Assembly: GCF_027409185.1 (NCBI RefSeq)
Contig: NC_084469.1
Coordinates: 31,920,293 to 31,984,292, forward strand
Length of the DNA: 64,000 nt
Origin: Cynocephalus volans
Lineage: Eukaryota; Chordata; Mammalia; Dermoptera; Cynocephalidae
Reading direction: 5' to 3'
Shown here: positions 25,585 to 38,024 of the stretch, in pieces
Layout of the letters: the number at the start of each line of letters is the position of its first letter
How positions within the stretch are numbered: the first letter of the stretch is position 1
The notes under the pieces: generated by a model
The model's database searches: none
Seen by the model: the letters and a program-made list of their open reading frames with translations, nothing else
What the model was told of the DNA's origin: nothing
Translations under genes and position numbers: made by a program

Positions 25585-25992
25585 CAGGCACAGAAAGACA
25601 AATACCACTTGTCTCACTTATACGTGGAATCTAAAAAGGTCAGACTCATAGAAGCAGAGAGTGGGATCCTGGATACCAGAGGCTGGGGGAGGGGGGAGGG
25701 AGGATTGGGAGACGCTGGTCAAATGGTACAAAGTTACAGTTAGAAGAAATATGTTTTGAGATCAATTGCACAGCGTGGTGACGATAGTTAATAATAAGGT
25801 GACAAATTTAAAAATTGCTAAGACAGTAGATTTTAAATGTTTGCACCACACGCACACACAAACGTACATGAGGTGATGGATATGTTAATCAGGTTGATTT
25901 AATTATTCCATAAGGTATACATATATCAAAACATCACATTGTATCCCATAAATATATACAATTATTATTTATCAATTGTAAGAAGGTAAAAA
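25585..25992 (+). mobile_element. L1 3'-end fragment
   Basis: CACTTGTCTCACTTATACG, GGAATCTAAAAAGGTCAGAC and TATCCCATAAATATATAC are L1M-type 3' sequence. It lies just right of the decayed lectin gene, where the missing last lectin exon would be expected. Confidence 0.7.
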
Positions 25993-27770
25993 TCGACTCA
26001 TTCTTCAGATCTCAGTTTAAACATCACTTCTTCAGGGTAGGCTGCCCTATTCACTGTAGGAGAAGAAACTTGTTGCAGTTATAAGTCCTTCTAGAGCTCT
26101 GGGTTTTCCCCTTTGGGCTGTCCTCCCCTTGCTACTACCAGTTCAAATGTCTGTCCTGCCTCATGGACAGAGCCCTAGTAGGGAGGAAGCTGCCCCTTCC
26201 CTGATGGAGTCTCAGCTCCTGCTACAGGGTGGAGCACCGAGGGAAGGAAGTTTTCCAGGAGCAGACACTGTTAGGGTCTCTCTAACTGACCCTGGCTGTG
26301 TTCTGATTAGTTGTCACTAATAACACCTTGACAATTTTGAATAACCACTCCCTGCTGGACGTTCTGTCCTTTTTGGGCTTGGTTGATTCTGGATTCTCTC
26401 CCTTCCCTCTTCTCCCCGTGTGTCCTGGGGGTAATCTCTCTTGTTGGAGTGGGGTTTTCTCCTCTCAGGTGTCTGCTCCTCTTTCCCCTTCTTCCTCTGC
26501 TGAGCTGCCCACACCCCTTGCTGTTCTCCAGGCTCCTGGTCACATGGATCACCCCACATTCTTCCTGCCCCAAATACCAGGCCTCTGGGTCTCCTGGCTC
26601 ACTCTTAGCCTCTTGCACACCCCTCTGAGGACGGAGGACTCTTTAGATAACTCTCTTGGAACTCTTCGGGGTGATGGAAAATTCGGAGTTTGTCTTTGGC
26701 TCCCTTTGCCCACGCACACCAGCTGCCATCTCTGCCTTCTGTCAGTGGTGCCTGCTGGTGCGAGAGATTCTCCCTGAAGTCTTTTGCCAGCCCTTCACTT
26801 GAGAAGCAAAGCACAACTCTCTCTGCTCGGTTGAACCCCAACCTAATGTGCATTCGATCATCCTTGTCCCTAGAAGTTTGACCCCATCAATGGTCAGAGC
26901 TCTGATCCCTTTTGCAAGAACACACCAGTGACTCAATCTCGGCCTCTCCTCTTTCTTTCAGTTTCCTCCTGTCCCCAGCGGAGCCACATCTCGTTCTGCA
27001 GGGGCAGGGAGGCTAGCCTTTCAGCGCTGTCTCATCTCTGGACTCAGGTTGATGCAGTCTGCCCTATGATTGGCATCACAGAAGATTTGGATGTTGACAT
27101 TGAAAGTCAAACTTGCAAAATTCAAAAAAATCTTTTCTCTCCTCTGTAGCCTGACTCTTGCAATCTAGAATCACCTTGGCTTTCAGAATGTTGCTTCTGT
27201 TATGAATTTCAACACATCTTAGTTTATGTTCATTCCCATTCCCAGTTTAGGGCTGTGACTATGGAGAGCCTGTCACTGAAGCCTGAGTGGTAGGACAGGA
27301 CGATGGCCTTGTTGACTGCTCCATATATTATCTACTGCAGTCTTTTCATTTAAGTCTTTCTGCTTGGGTTTTCTAGAAAACATGTATTTTTAAAATTAAA
27401 CATAAATTATATTTTTTAAAATTAAAAAACAACAAATAAATGACATTGAAACACATCTAATTAGGAATTTTCACCAACTTACAGAAGCTCTCTATGTTTG
27501 GAATGAATGAGTCAAGATCATGCTGTAATTGTTACACTCACAGCAGAGACAAAAATCAAACAATTCCAGCCTGGTCAGGTGATCACTGGGGTGAGGCAGG
27601 CCACAGGCACCAGAAGAGGGAGGTTGTCCCAGCTCTGAAAAACCAGAATGCTTGGGGTGGGATTGGGTTAGACTAGGGTGTGCAATTGGTGACTGATTTT
27701 GTAAAGAAAAATAGAACTTTAACATGTGCAATTTGCTTCTGTACTAATAAAAATGAGAAAACATAACTAA
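25993..27770. other. Unassigned stretch right of the lectin relic
   Basis: No lectin last exon (WND or CQRPY-type motif) and no named repeat was found. Confidence 0.4.
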
Positions 27771-28234
27771 TGCCATTTTAAGTAAGGCAGCTTCTAAAGG
27801 GATATGCAGAGGCCAGGCAAGTCAAGGCAGGCCCAGGCACGCTAAATTCCAGGAAGGGAGTAATCACCACCCGGTTCCAGGAACTGACCAGTTCCTTATC
27901 TAGAGGCCACCTGGCCACAAGGAAGATAAACAATTGGGAAATACACTATTCCTTATCGGTGTGCCAGCCTGCTAAAGCCCACCAATAAGTCCAAAGGTCA
28001 CCTCTGATAACCTGTAAACAGTAAACAACTCATCCTGTTGCTAAAGTCTGCCTAAAAAACTGTATAAAAAGTGCCTGTGTTAAGGGCTCGGGTCGCTTTT
28101 GTCTTGAATGCTGAGTGACCCCAGCATGCTGGAATAAACTCCTCTTGCTTGATTGCATCGGTCTCTGTCTCATGGTCTTTGAGAGGTGAGCCATCCCGAC
28201 GTGTGGGGTTTGTGCACGGTGCACAGATCTTACA
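27771..28234 (+). mobile_element. Solo LTR of a gammaretrovirus-like endogenous element
   Basis: The stretch begins TGCC and ends TACA and has LTR architecture: a U3-like part, a TATAAAA box near 28061, then AATAAA near 28133 and GT-rich downstream sequence. No flanking target duplication or internal viral genes are visible, so the borders are approximate. Confidence 0.6.
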
Positions 28235-28599
28235 ATTTCAGATATTAAGAATGTCAATATCCAGAAAGTGTGGCAGGGACTGGGAGGAAGCTCATCTGAT
28301 CTGGCACAGCTGATGCATGAGGGGGCTTGCAGACTGAACAAAAAAGTGTTGTTTAAAAGCTACCTTTTCACAAATTAAAACAACAACCCTGAATTTTTCG
28401 CTGTCTGGCAAGAATACATTTTAAAAGAAGACTGTTCTTTAATTTTAGGAAATTTCTCATGCTGGCTGTCTATGAAAACCAACCCTCTATTATTCAAAAT
28501 TATACAAGACTCTTTTTTGTAAAAGGACTTTGGTAAGGAGATAAAACTGCTCTTTGGTGATCATGTAAACTTTTCTAAGATGCTTCTGGAGACAAGGAG

Positions 28600-28600
<1 letters not shown>

Positions 28601-28631
<31 letters not shown>

Positions 28632-28778
28632 ACCGGTAAGGGGATCTTAACCCTTGACTTGGTGTTGTCAGCACCATGCTCACCCAGTGAGTGAACCGGC
28701 CATCCCTATATGGGATCTGAACACGGGGCCTTGGTGTTATCAGCACCGCACTCTCCCGAGTGAGCCACGGGCCGGCCC
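28601..28778 (-). mobile_element. Dimeric tRNA-derived SINE (CYN-like)
   Basis: Reverse dimer with a long T run (poly-A tail) from about 28601. The 12-base duplication GAGACAAGGAGT is exact at 28589-28600 and 28779-28790, which marks a fairly young insertion. Confidence 0.93.
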
Positions 28779-28848
28779 GAGACAAGGAGTTTTAAGTGAG
28801 GAAGGGATGGTGAGACAATTGTTTGCTTGGACTGGTTTGAACCTGCCT

Positions 28849-29231
28849 TGGGTTGAGTCTCCCCCCCAAAACTTAATTCCCACTGTGACTGTTGAGGGTG
28901 GAAAATCCTATTATGGTGGTTGAAAGGTGGGGCCATGAAGAGGTGATTAGATTGCAGGGCCATGCCACAGTGAATGGATTAAGAATGGTCAGGGGCATGA
29001 TTCTGAGGGCTTTAAAAAGAGAGTGATTGAGAAATTCTCTCTCTCTGCTCCACCATTTTCTGCAATGTGAGACCACTGGGTCACTGTCACCACCACCAAG
29101 ACCCTCACCAGAAGTGTTCCTTGCACTGTGGACTTCCCAGCCTCCAAAACAATAAGCAATAAATTTCATTTTCTTTATATAACACCCAGTTCCAGGTACT
29201 TTGTTATAAGCAACAGAAACGGACTAATACA
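28849..29231 (+). mobile_element. MaLR-type LTR remnant
   Basis: Starts TGGGTTGAGTCTCC and ends GGACTAATACA, with GGGGCCATGAAGAGGTGATT and CAATAAATTTC between; these are familiar MaLR-class LTR phrases. The subfamily is not assigned. Confidence 0.6.
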
Positions 29232-29347
29232 GAGCCCGTATTAGAGTCCTATATTAGAAGGACTCTTTGGTTGTAAAACACAGAAAATCTCTGGACACAG
29301 GTAATGCAAAAGACCATTTGTTATGCAAGGGTGTCTCACACAACCCA

Positions 29348-30539
29348 TTATGGGTTGAATTGTGTCCTCCAAAAGATATGTTGAAGTTCTAATCTTCACT
29401 ATTTCGGAATGTGACCTTACTTGGAAATAGGGTCATTGCAGACATAATAAATTAAGATGAGGCCATGTTGGAGTAAGGTGTGCCCTTAATCCAATATGAC
29501 TGGTGTCCTGGTAAGAAGGTGAGAAAAGGAGAAAAGACACAGACACACACAGGGGATGAGGGCCATGTGACAACAGAGGCAGAGATTGAAGTGCTTTAGT
29601 TGCAAGCCCAGGGATGCCAAGGATTTCCTGAAAACCACAAGAAGCCAAGAAGAGGCAAGGAAGGGTTCTCCCCTACAGGTTTTGTTGGTGTGAGCAGGAC
29701 TGAAGCCATGTTGCGATCTAAAACCTCCTGGGGTGCAGGGGGTGGGGGTGCAGGAGGGGATTATAACAAGAACAAGTTTTTTTGTTTCTTCTCTCCACTC
29801 TTTCTTTTCATCCCCTGACTTTCTTATCTTACTTGCTAAATAGGAAAACAAGGCTGAAAAGCTACTCAGTACTTTGCAAAGCTATCAGTTCTTTTTTTTT
29901 GAGACTTAAGGTTTTGAGAAGTGATCAAGGCTAAATGACTGGAAGCTGACCTTGGGCACCAGCCAAGTCAGCCAGAGCTCTGCCAAATGAACTATGCAAA
30001 AGACTGCAGAAAAGATGACTCTGTTCTGGAGCAAATCAAAATGTTGCAGGGTCCTGCGATAACAACGAAGATGAGAACAGAAACCAGACGAGGCCTTGGC
30101 AAGACGTTGTACTTGACTCACAGACGTGGACCCCTCATAGCTCACGTCTCCTTCTCTCCTGTTTCTCACTTCCTGGGTTCCATTCCCTCATCCCCCTCTT
30201 TAAAAATCCTTCAGTAAATCTGAGTCTTTGAGATGGCTTTAGTCTGGCCATTGTCCTTCAGGTTTACCAGAGAGATGGCATAGCCTAGCATCTCCTTTAG
30301 CTGAATACATCTGCTTTTCTAACACCAACCATTTGACTTCTGAGTCTTTTTTTCTTTCCTTCTCAAGGGGGTGGGCGGTTGGGCCTGAGTTCAACAACAG
30401 TTTCAGAGGGAGCGTGGCCCTGCTGACACCTTGATTTCGGACTTCTAGCCTCCAGAACTGTGAGACAATACATTTCTGTTGTTTTCAGCCATTCAGTGTA
30501 TAGCACTTTATTAAGGCAGCCCTAGGAAACCAATGCACA
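29348..30539 (+). mobile_element. MaLR-type LTR interrupted by a younger LTR
   Basis: Left part (29348-29682) begins TATGGGTTGAATTGTGTCC and ends in TCTCCCCTACAGGTTT; the right part (30400-30539) resumes CAGAGGGAGCGTGGCC and ends GGAAACCAATGCACA. Joined in order they read as one element with flanks ACCCA/ACCCT. The break is caused by the LTR at 29683-30399. Confidence 0.7.
29683..30399 (+). mobile_element. Solo retroviral LTR with 4-bp target-site duplication
   Basis: A 717-base element begins TGTTG and ends CAACA, a perfect 5-base inverted end. GTTT flanks it exactly on both sides (29679-29682 and 30400-30403), as for integration with a 4-base stagger. No gag, pol or env sequence lies next to it, so it is a solo LTR left by recombination. 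Orientation is set only by the poly-purine/TATA-like order and is uncertain. Confidence 0.75.
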
Positions 30540-32469
<1,930 letters not shown>

Positions 32470-33960
32470 CTGTGGATATTTCCCACCGAAAAACTCTCTG
32501 TTTTAATAGTCTCTTTGTCTTGTTCATATTTTCAAACTCTTTTCTATTTATTTAAACACATTAGATATATTTATTTTGTATTTTCTCAGTAATTCCAGTA
32601 TCCAAACTCCACACAGGTTTAATTCTACTGTTTGCTGTTTCTGCTGACTCTCGTTCATGATGTCCAGTTTTCTTTTGTATTTTATAGTATTTTTTTAAGA
32701 CCATAAGCTCTTAGTTTTGGGGGTTTATCTCCCAAAATTCTTTCAGGTCTGGTCTGATGCTATATTCCTCCAGAGAGGACTTGTATTTGCTTCTGCTAGA
32801 TGCTTGAGGTCTTTCCAGTGTGGGACTACTTTAAATAAAATGCTCAGCTGGAGGTTTCTTGGACCTCAGATGTGGTGTGTATTTGTGCTCTGATCTTGCT
32901 TGGGGGCAGGCTTGTGATTACAAATTATTTTGGAGCTTGTTTTTTCTTCTCTACCCAGAGCCAGGGCCCAGACAGACCAGCTTCCTTCTTGTCTTTTTTG
33001 TAGTTCTTCCTGAGCCTGCTGTCATGATCGGACTCCCCACTTTATGTGGGCCCGAGACTTTGTCTCTTGCACCCACATGAGCATTTACTTTAAAGTCCAT
33101 ATTACTAGGTCTAGCTCTTCAAGTCTCTGTCTGCTTCAGCCATTGTTTCTCTCTCTGTATTCATGTTTCAGCTCTGAGAATTTCTCTTACTTACTTTGCA
33201 GCTAAGTTGCTAATTTAAAAGGAATTTTTAGGAGTCACTCTGAACCTATTCTGGTTCTGGTGGCTGCCCGATTTGTGAATCATTCTTTGCTTAGTTAAAC
33301 TCTGTTCAATTTAATTTGTCTACAGTTTTTGTTTTAACAGGACACAGCAGGAAGGGAGTGCAGCAAGGACACAGGGAGAAGGCCTGGAGCCAGGAAAAGG
33401 GCCCTCACCATAACTGGACCAGGCTGGCACACTGATCTTGGATAAACCAGCACCCACAACTGTGAAATAAATGTCTGTTGTTTTAAAAAATAGAATAAAA
33501 TTAAATAAAATAAAAAGAGACTATTTTTTCTTTTTTAATCCACTTTTAGGTATTTTGTAGTGGGAGGTTTCAGGAAAGTTAGTGGCTCTATTGCTAGAAA
33601 AGGAATTTAAAGCTACCATTTTACATTTGCATATCTGTATCCAGCCACCTTGCCAAATTTTCTTATTAATTCTGATATTTTTTTATACTAGAGCCTCTTG
33701 TGTTTTCTAGGTATTCAGACTTATCATTATGTACCCTGTTTTTTGCATTTGCTAGAAGTTCTGGACATTGTTGAGTAATAACAGTGTAATGGGTATCCTG
33801 CTTACTCATTTTAATGAAATAGATTAGTGATTTTCTCCTTAGAATATTTGCATTTTTGAGAAATGATCTTTATTAAGTTTAAGAAGTTTCCCTGTAGGAC
33901 TATTCTACTTAGAATTTTATTTTTTATTAGAAAATGGCTGCTGAAGCTCATCCAATGTCT
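32470..33960 (-). mobile_element. Reverse L1 ORF2 remnants
   Basis: Pieces such as TTCATGATGTCCAGTTTTC, TCCTCCAGAGAGGACTTG and GCATATCTGTATCCAGCC are the reverse of L1 coding sequence. They are broken and possibly come from more than one insertion. Confidence 0.5.
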
Positions 33961-34407
33961 CCTCAGAATTTATTGGTGTGATGCTACATGCAATTTGCAA
34001 TTTTAAAGTATGTATTTATTGCCCATTCATCCTTCAATCATTTACCCCTCTAGCTGGGCTGGAGCTAAGGATATAAGAGAGAAAACTCTGAAGATAATGT
34101 TTTCAGGCTGGATTCAAATGATAAAGAGCCTTGTGCTCCTGGCTAAGGAGTCTGGGCTTTTGTCCTGAGGTCAGAGGGAAGCATTTATGGGTAGATCATA
34201 TTTGAATTTTGAAAAAATCCCTTTGGCGCGGTGAAGAGAATGGGTTGTGGCACCAGCTGGAGGCAGGGACATCAGTTAGGATGTGGCTGTGGTCATCTAG
34301 GCTGGGGAAGAGCCATACACATTTATTTATTGCTGCTACATTGATGCTCACTTCATGCCAAATATTATGTCAGTCTCTTCACACATGTACGTGATTCTTC
34401 CTGCTCC

Positions 34408-34408
<1 letters not shown>

Positions 34409-34464
<56 letters not shown>
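34409..34464 (+). repeat. (TG)n microsatellite
   Basis: Uninterrupted run of about 28 TG units, so probably variable in length. Confidence 0.97.
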
Positions 34465-34465
<1 letters not shown>

Positions 34466-35103
34466 TGGGGAAGGGAGGAGTTGGTGGTAAAAACCAGAGA
34501 GAACAAATTACAGAATGAGCCCCTCCAGAGTGATCTTTGGTTGTCCAACCTCTCCAAGATCTTTCAGGCAACATTCATAGATGGTTTAGCCAACACTCTT
34601 GGTTTTCTGTGCAACATCGACTCTAACTTTTTCTTCCTTCCTAACTGACCCTAAATGGTGTTTAGGAATTCAGTCTGCTCCATAAAGCTGTGTACTTCAT
34701 TCAGGTGAGACTGGTTCCAACCCTATCACAGACGTAGGACATGATGAGAATAAATCAGTCATGGTGGTCCCAATCCCCTTGTCAGTGGCTGGTTTAATCA
34801 TAGACGTGTGGTACAATTCTGGCCATGGGGTAAGGGGCTATCTGCTGGGAGCTAAGGGGAAAATATCCTTACTGCTAGGGGGAACCTACTGGAAGAGATG
34901 TGCTTATTTTCTTCTGCACATTGTTATGGCAGAATGCCATATCTGAAACTGTGGCTGCCATGTTGCAACTTTAAGAAAAAGCTGAAACACTGAGGGTGAT
35001 AGACTGAAAATATGGGAAGAAACTGATTCCTTCATAATGCTGTTGAGACACTGATAAGTTAACCTTGGAGTATTCCTACCTCTAGTTTTATTGATATATG
35101 AGA

Positions 35104-35462
35104 TGCTGTAGACTGAATGTTTGTGTCCCTGCCAAGTTCTTATGTTAAATCTTAATCCCTAGTGTGATGGTATTTGGAGGTGGAGCCTCTGACAGGTGAT
35201 TAGGTCACAAGGAAGGAGCCCTCCCAAATGGGATTAATGCCCTAATAAAAGAGGCCCCAGAGAGCTCCCTTGCCTCACTATGCCACGTGAGGACACAGCC
35301 AGAAGACATCTATGAACCAGGAAGCAGGCTCTCACCAGGTACCGAATCTGCTGGTGCCTTGATCTTGGACTTCCCAGCCTCCAGGACTTTAAGACAGAGA
35401 TTTATGTTGTTTATAAGCCACTCAGTCTATGGTGTTTTGTGAAAGCAGCCTGAACAAAGACA
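35104..35462 (+). mobile_element. MaLR-type LTR with 5-bp target-site duplication
   Basis: Begins TGCTGTAGACTGAATG, ends CTGAACAAAGACA and contains GAGGCCCCAGAGAGCTCCC. TGAGA flanks it exactly at 35099-35103 and 35463-35467, as expected for a MaLR/ERVL insertion. Confidence 0.75.
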
Positions 35463-36189
35463 TGAGATAATATATTTTCTTATTGTTTAAGTCGAGTATT
35501 GTTTTGTTACTTGCAGCCAGAAACGTCTCAAGTAAACAGAGATAGTTTATGCTGCCGTTGAATGTACTACTTATTCTCTTCTGAAGGGCTTGTGACTCAA
35601 AACCAACACGGGCTTCCCTATGTTCTGGGGCTGATAGTACCAGACCACCACTGAGCCTTCGGGGCACTGCCATTCCTCATCTGCAGTACTGGATGGGATC
35701 ATGGGAAGTCGGACCCGTTGCTGGAAACAAAGGCAAAGGTGAAACTGAGATAGTCAGAGATTGGAGAGGAAACAGGTAGTGTCAAGGAGGTGTATGTGTT
35801 GTGCAGGGCAGGGGTGGTCAGCAGAGTCAAAGCCTGCTGAGAAATCCAGCAGGTCAGTGTCGAAATGGATAATTAGATTTGGGAGGAGTTAGGAAGGCAG
35901 TTTCCTTAATAAAACTAAATTTAGAGACTCCCTGGGTTAGCACAGGTAGGAGACGCACTAAAACTGAGCAGCAACTCTCTGCTCCCTGACTTTTCTTCTC
36001 CTTGGGGCCCTTTTCCCTCAGCCTCCATCCTGAAAGCACAAGTGTACCTCGTTCCTCTCACAGCTATGGCTTAAGTGTACACACAACACTCTCCCTAGAT
36101 TCACGAGCCAGGTGAATTGGGATGGAACCTTATTAAGCACTTATGCAAACACTTAGGGAGCAAAAGCTCTCCTACATTTATTTATTTAA

Positions 36190-36825
36190 ACAAACAAACC
36201 TTTAAGTAGTGCTTACTCCTTGCTAGGAATTGTTCCAAAAACTTTACAGATATTAACTCATTTAATCCTCACAACAACCCTAAGAAGTTGTGCTAACAGT
36301 AATATGGTACTATTATTATTATCTCAGTCCATTCAGGCTGCTATAAAAAAAAAATACCTTCAACTGGGTAATTTATAAACAATAGAAATTTATTGCTCGT
36401 AGTATTGGAGTCTAGGGAGCCAGCAGACTCAGTGTCTGGTGAGGGCTGCTCTCTGCTTTCATAGATGGCACCTTCTGGCTGTGTCCTCAGACAGAGGTGA
36501 ACAAGCGCTCAGGCTTCTTTTGTAAAGGAACTAATCACATTCTAATTACTTCCAAGAGGCTCTACCTCTTAACACGAGTACATAAGAGATTAGATTTCAA
36601 CACACGAATTTTGGGGGGACACGAACCTTCAGATCATAGCAATTATCATCATCTTTTTTTTTCTTAGAAGTAGGGACTATTGTTGTCATCTTTTTTATGG
36701 ATGAGGGAACCACTGCAAAGAGAGGTTAGATAATTTGCTCTAAGCCATACAGCTGACAAGCGGCAATGCCAGAGCTTGAGCCCAGGCAATGGTTCCACCG
36801 TGCTATATTACCTCTTAATATCGAG
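36190..36825 (+). mobile_element. MIR SINE split by an LTR
   Basis: Left part (to 36323) carries CTCATTTAATCCTCACAAC; right part (from 36642) carries GATGAGGGAACCACTGC and the antisense-style MIR ending. Together they make one MIR interrupted by the LTR at 36324-36641. Confidence 0.7.
36324..36641 (-). mobile_element. MaLR-type LTR nested in a MIR
   Basis: On the minus strand it begins TGCTATGATCTGAAGG and runs to GGACTGA. ATTATC occurs on both sides (36318-36323 and 36642-36647), a target-site duplication. Confidence 0.7.
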
Positions 36826-37583
36826 TGTATTAATACCCTCACATTTCACACTAGATATAATATTTTTGCTAAGATTTTTTAAAAAAGATGTTTATTGTTT
36901 TTAAAAATACTAATTTATCTAGAAGGAACTCATTGAATCTATGATTGGCTCTGATTTCTCAGAAATCACGATGAATATTTAGAAAATCTTGAGACTTGAG
37001 AAAAATCAACCTATGAATTGTTTTCCAATATAATGAAAAACTAGGAATATGAAATTAATGAAATTGGTCGACAATATGTTTTTTAGACATTTATTTAAAC
37101 ATATAATATTTTAGATTTTCAGTTTTATTTTTGTATTTTGAAGTCAATAAACATATTCATGTCTCTAGCATTTCTGTAAGCACTTGGAAATCTTTAGCCA
37201 CAAGCCCTCAGGGGGTAAATCAGCTTTCCTTGAGGACAACAGGGAAATAAACCTAGAAACCACAAGCTTGCTAAGAACATCAGGCTCAGATCTTAGCCTC
37301 CCCTGCTGCTCTCTGCTCTCAGCACTTGTTGGCCACTCTCCTGAAATATCTTCTCTTGAGCCCTTGGCACCAACTTCCTACCTCCCAGATCCCTGGGTCC
37401 AGGGAGAGGTAAACTCATTATCCTGACATGAGGATACCCATGATCTTCTCTGAGGCACCCACTGATAAGATGCACGAGGCCTCGCCTCATCTCTCTGTAG
37501 GCCTTTGCAGGTGTACCTTCTCTCCAGGTGAGACCCTAATGTCATACCCTCACAAATGTGTTTTAAACTAGAGTCAGTTCCAT

Positions 37584-37899
37584 TGTGAGGGACCCCTAGT
37601 TGTGAGTTGAGGGAAGAGAGAGACATGAGAGTGGTGTGAGATAAACGGAGTCAGTATAGTCAGGCCTCCTCACCTCATATCCGGCTGGGTATGATTCAGC
37701 ACATCCGTTGTAAATAAGTTATATGAGTGGCGTGACTGCGTATGCGTGCCCATATACTCCTTGGCTCATTGATACTTTTGGTGTAAGAGACAGTGGCTCT
37801 GAACCGCTGGCTGGCAGAGCTTGCGCTGGAGTAAAACATGTCTATCCTGTTATCAACTGCCAGAATCGTTTTTCAACTATCTGACTCATGACCTGCACA
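37584..37899 (+). mobile_element. Candidate LTR next to the MTMR1 pseudogene
   Basis: Starts TGTGAGGGACCCC and ends CCTGCACA (TG...CA). No target-site duplication was found and no family recognised; it could be other sequence. Confidence 0.25.
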
Positions 37900-38024
37900 G
37901 GATGGAGCAGAGGGGTCTGTGATCCAGCCCAACAGCTGGGTGGACAGCTGATAGCAGCAGCCACCTGAGGAAGGACGGCTGCAGCTTCCCCCTGATGGTG
38001 GGGCACAGCTAGGTTCGGGACATC

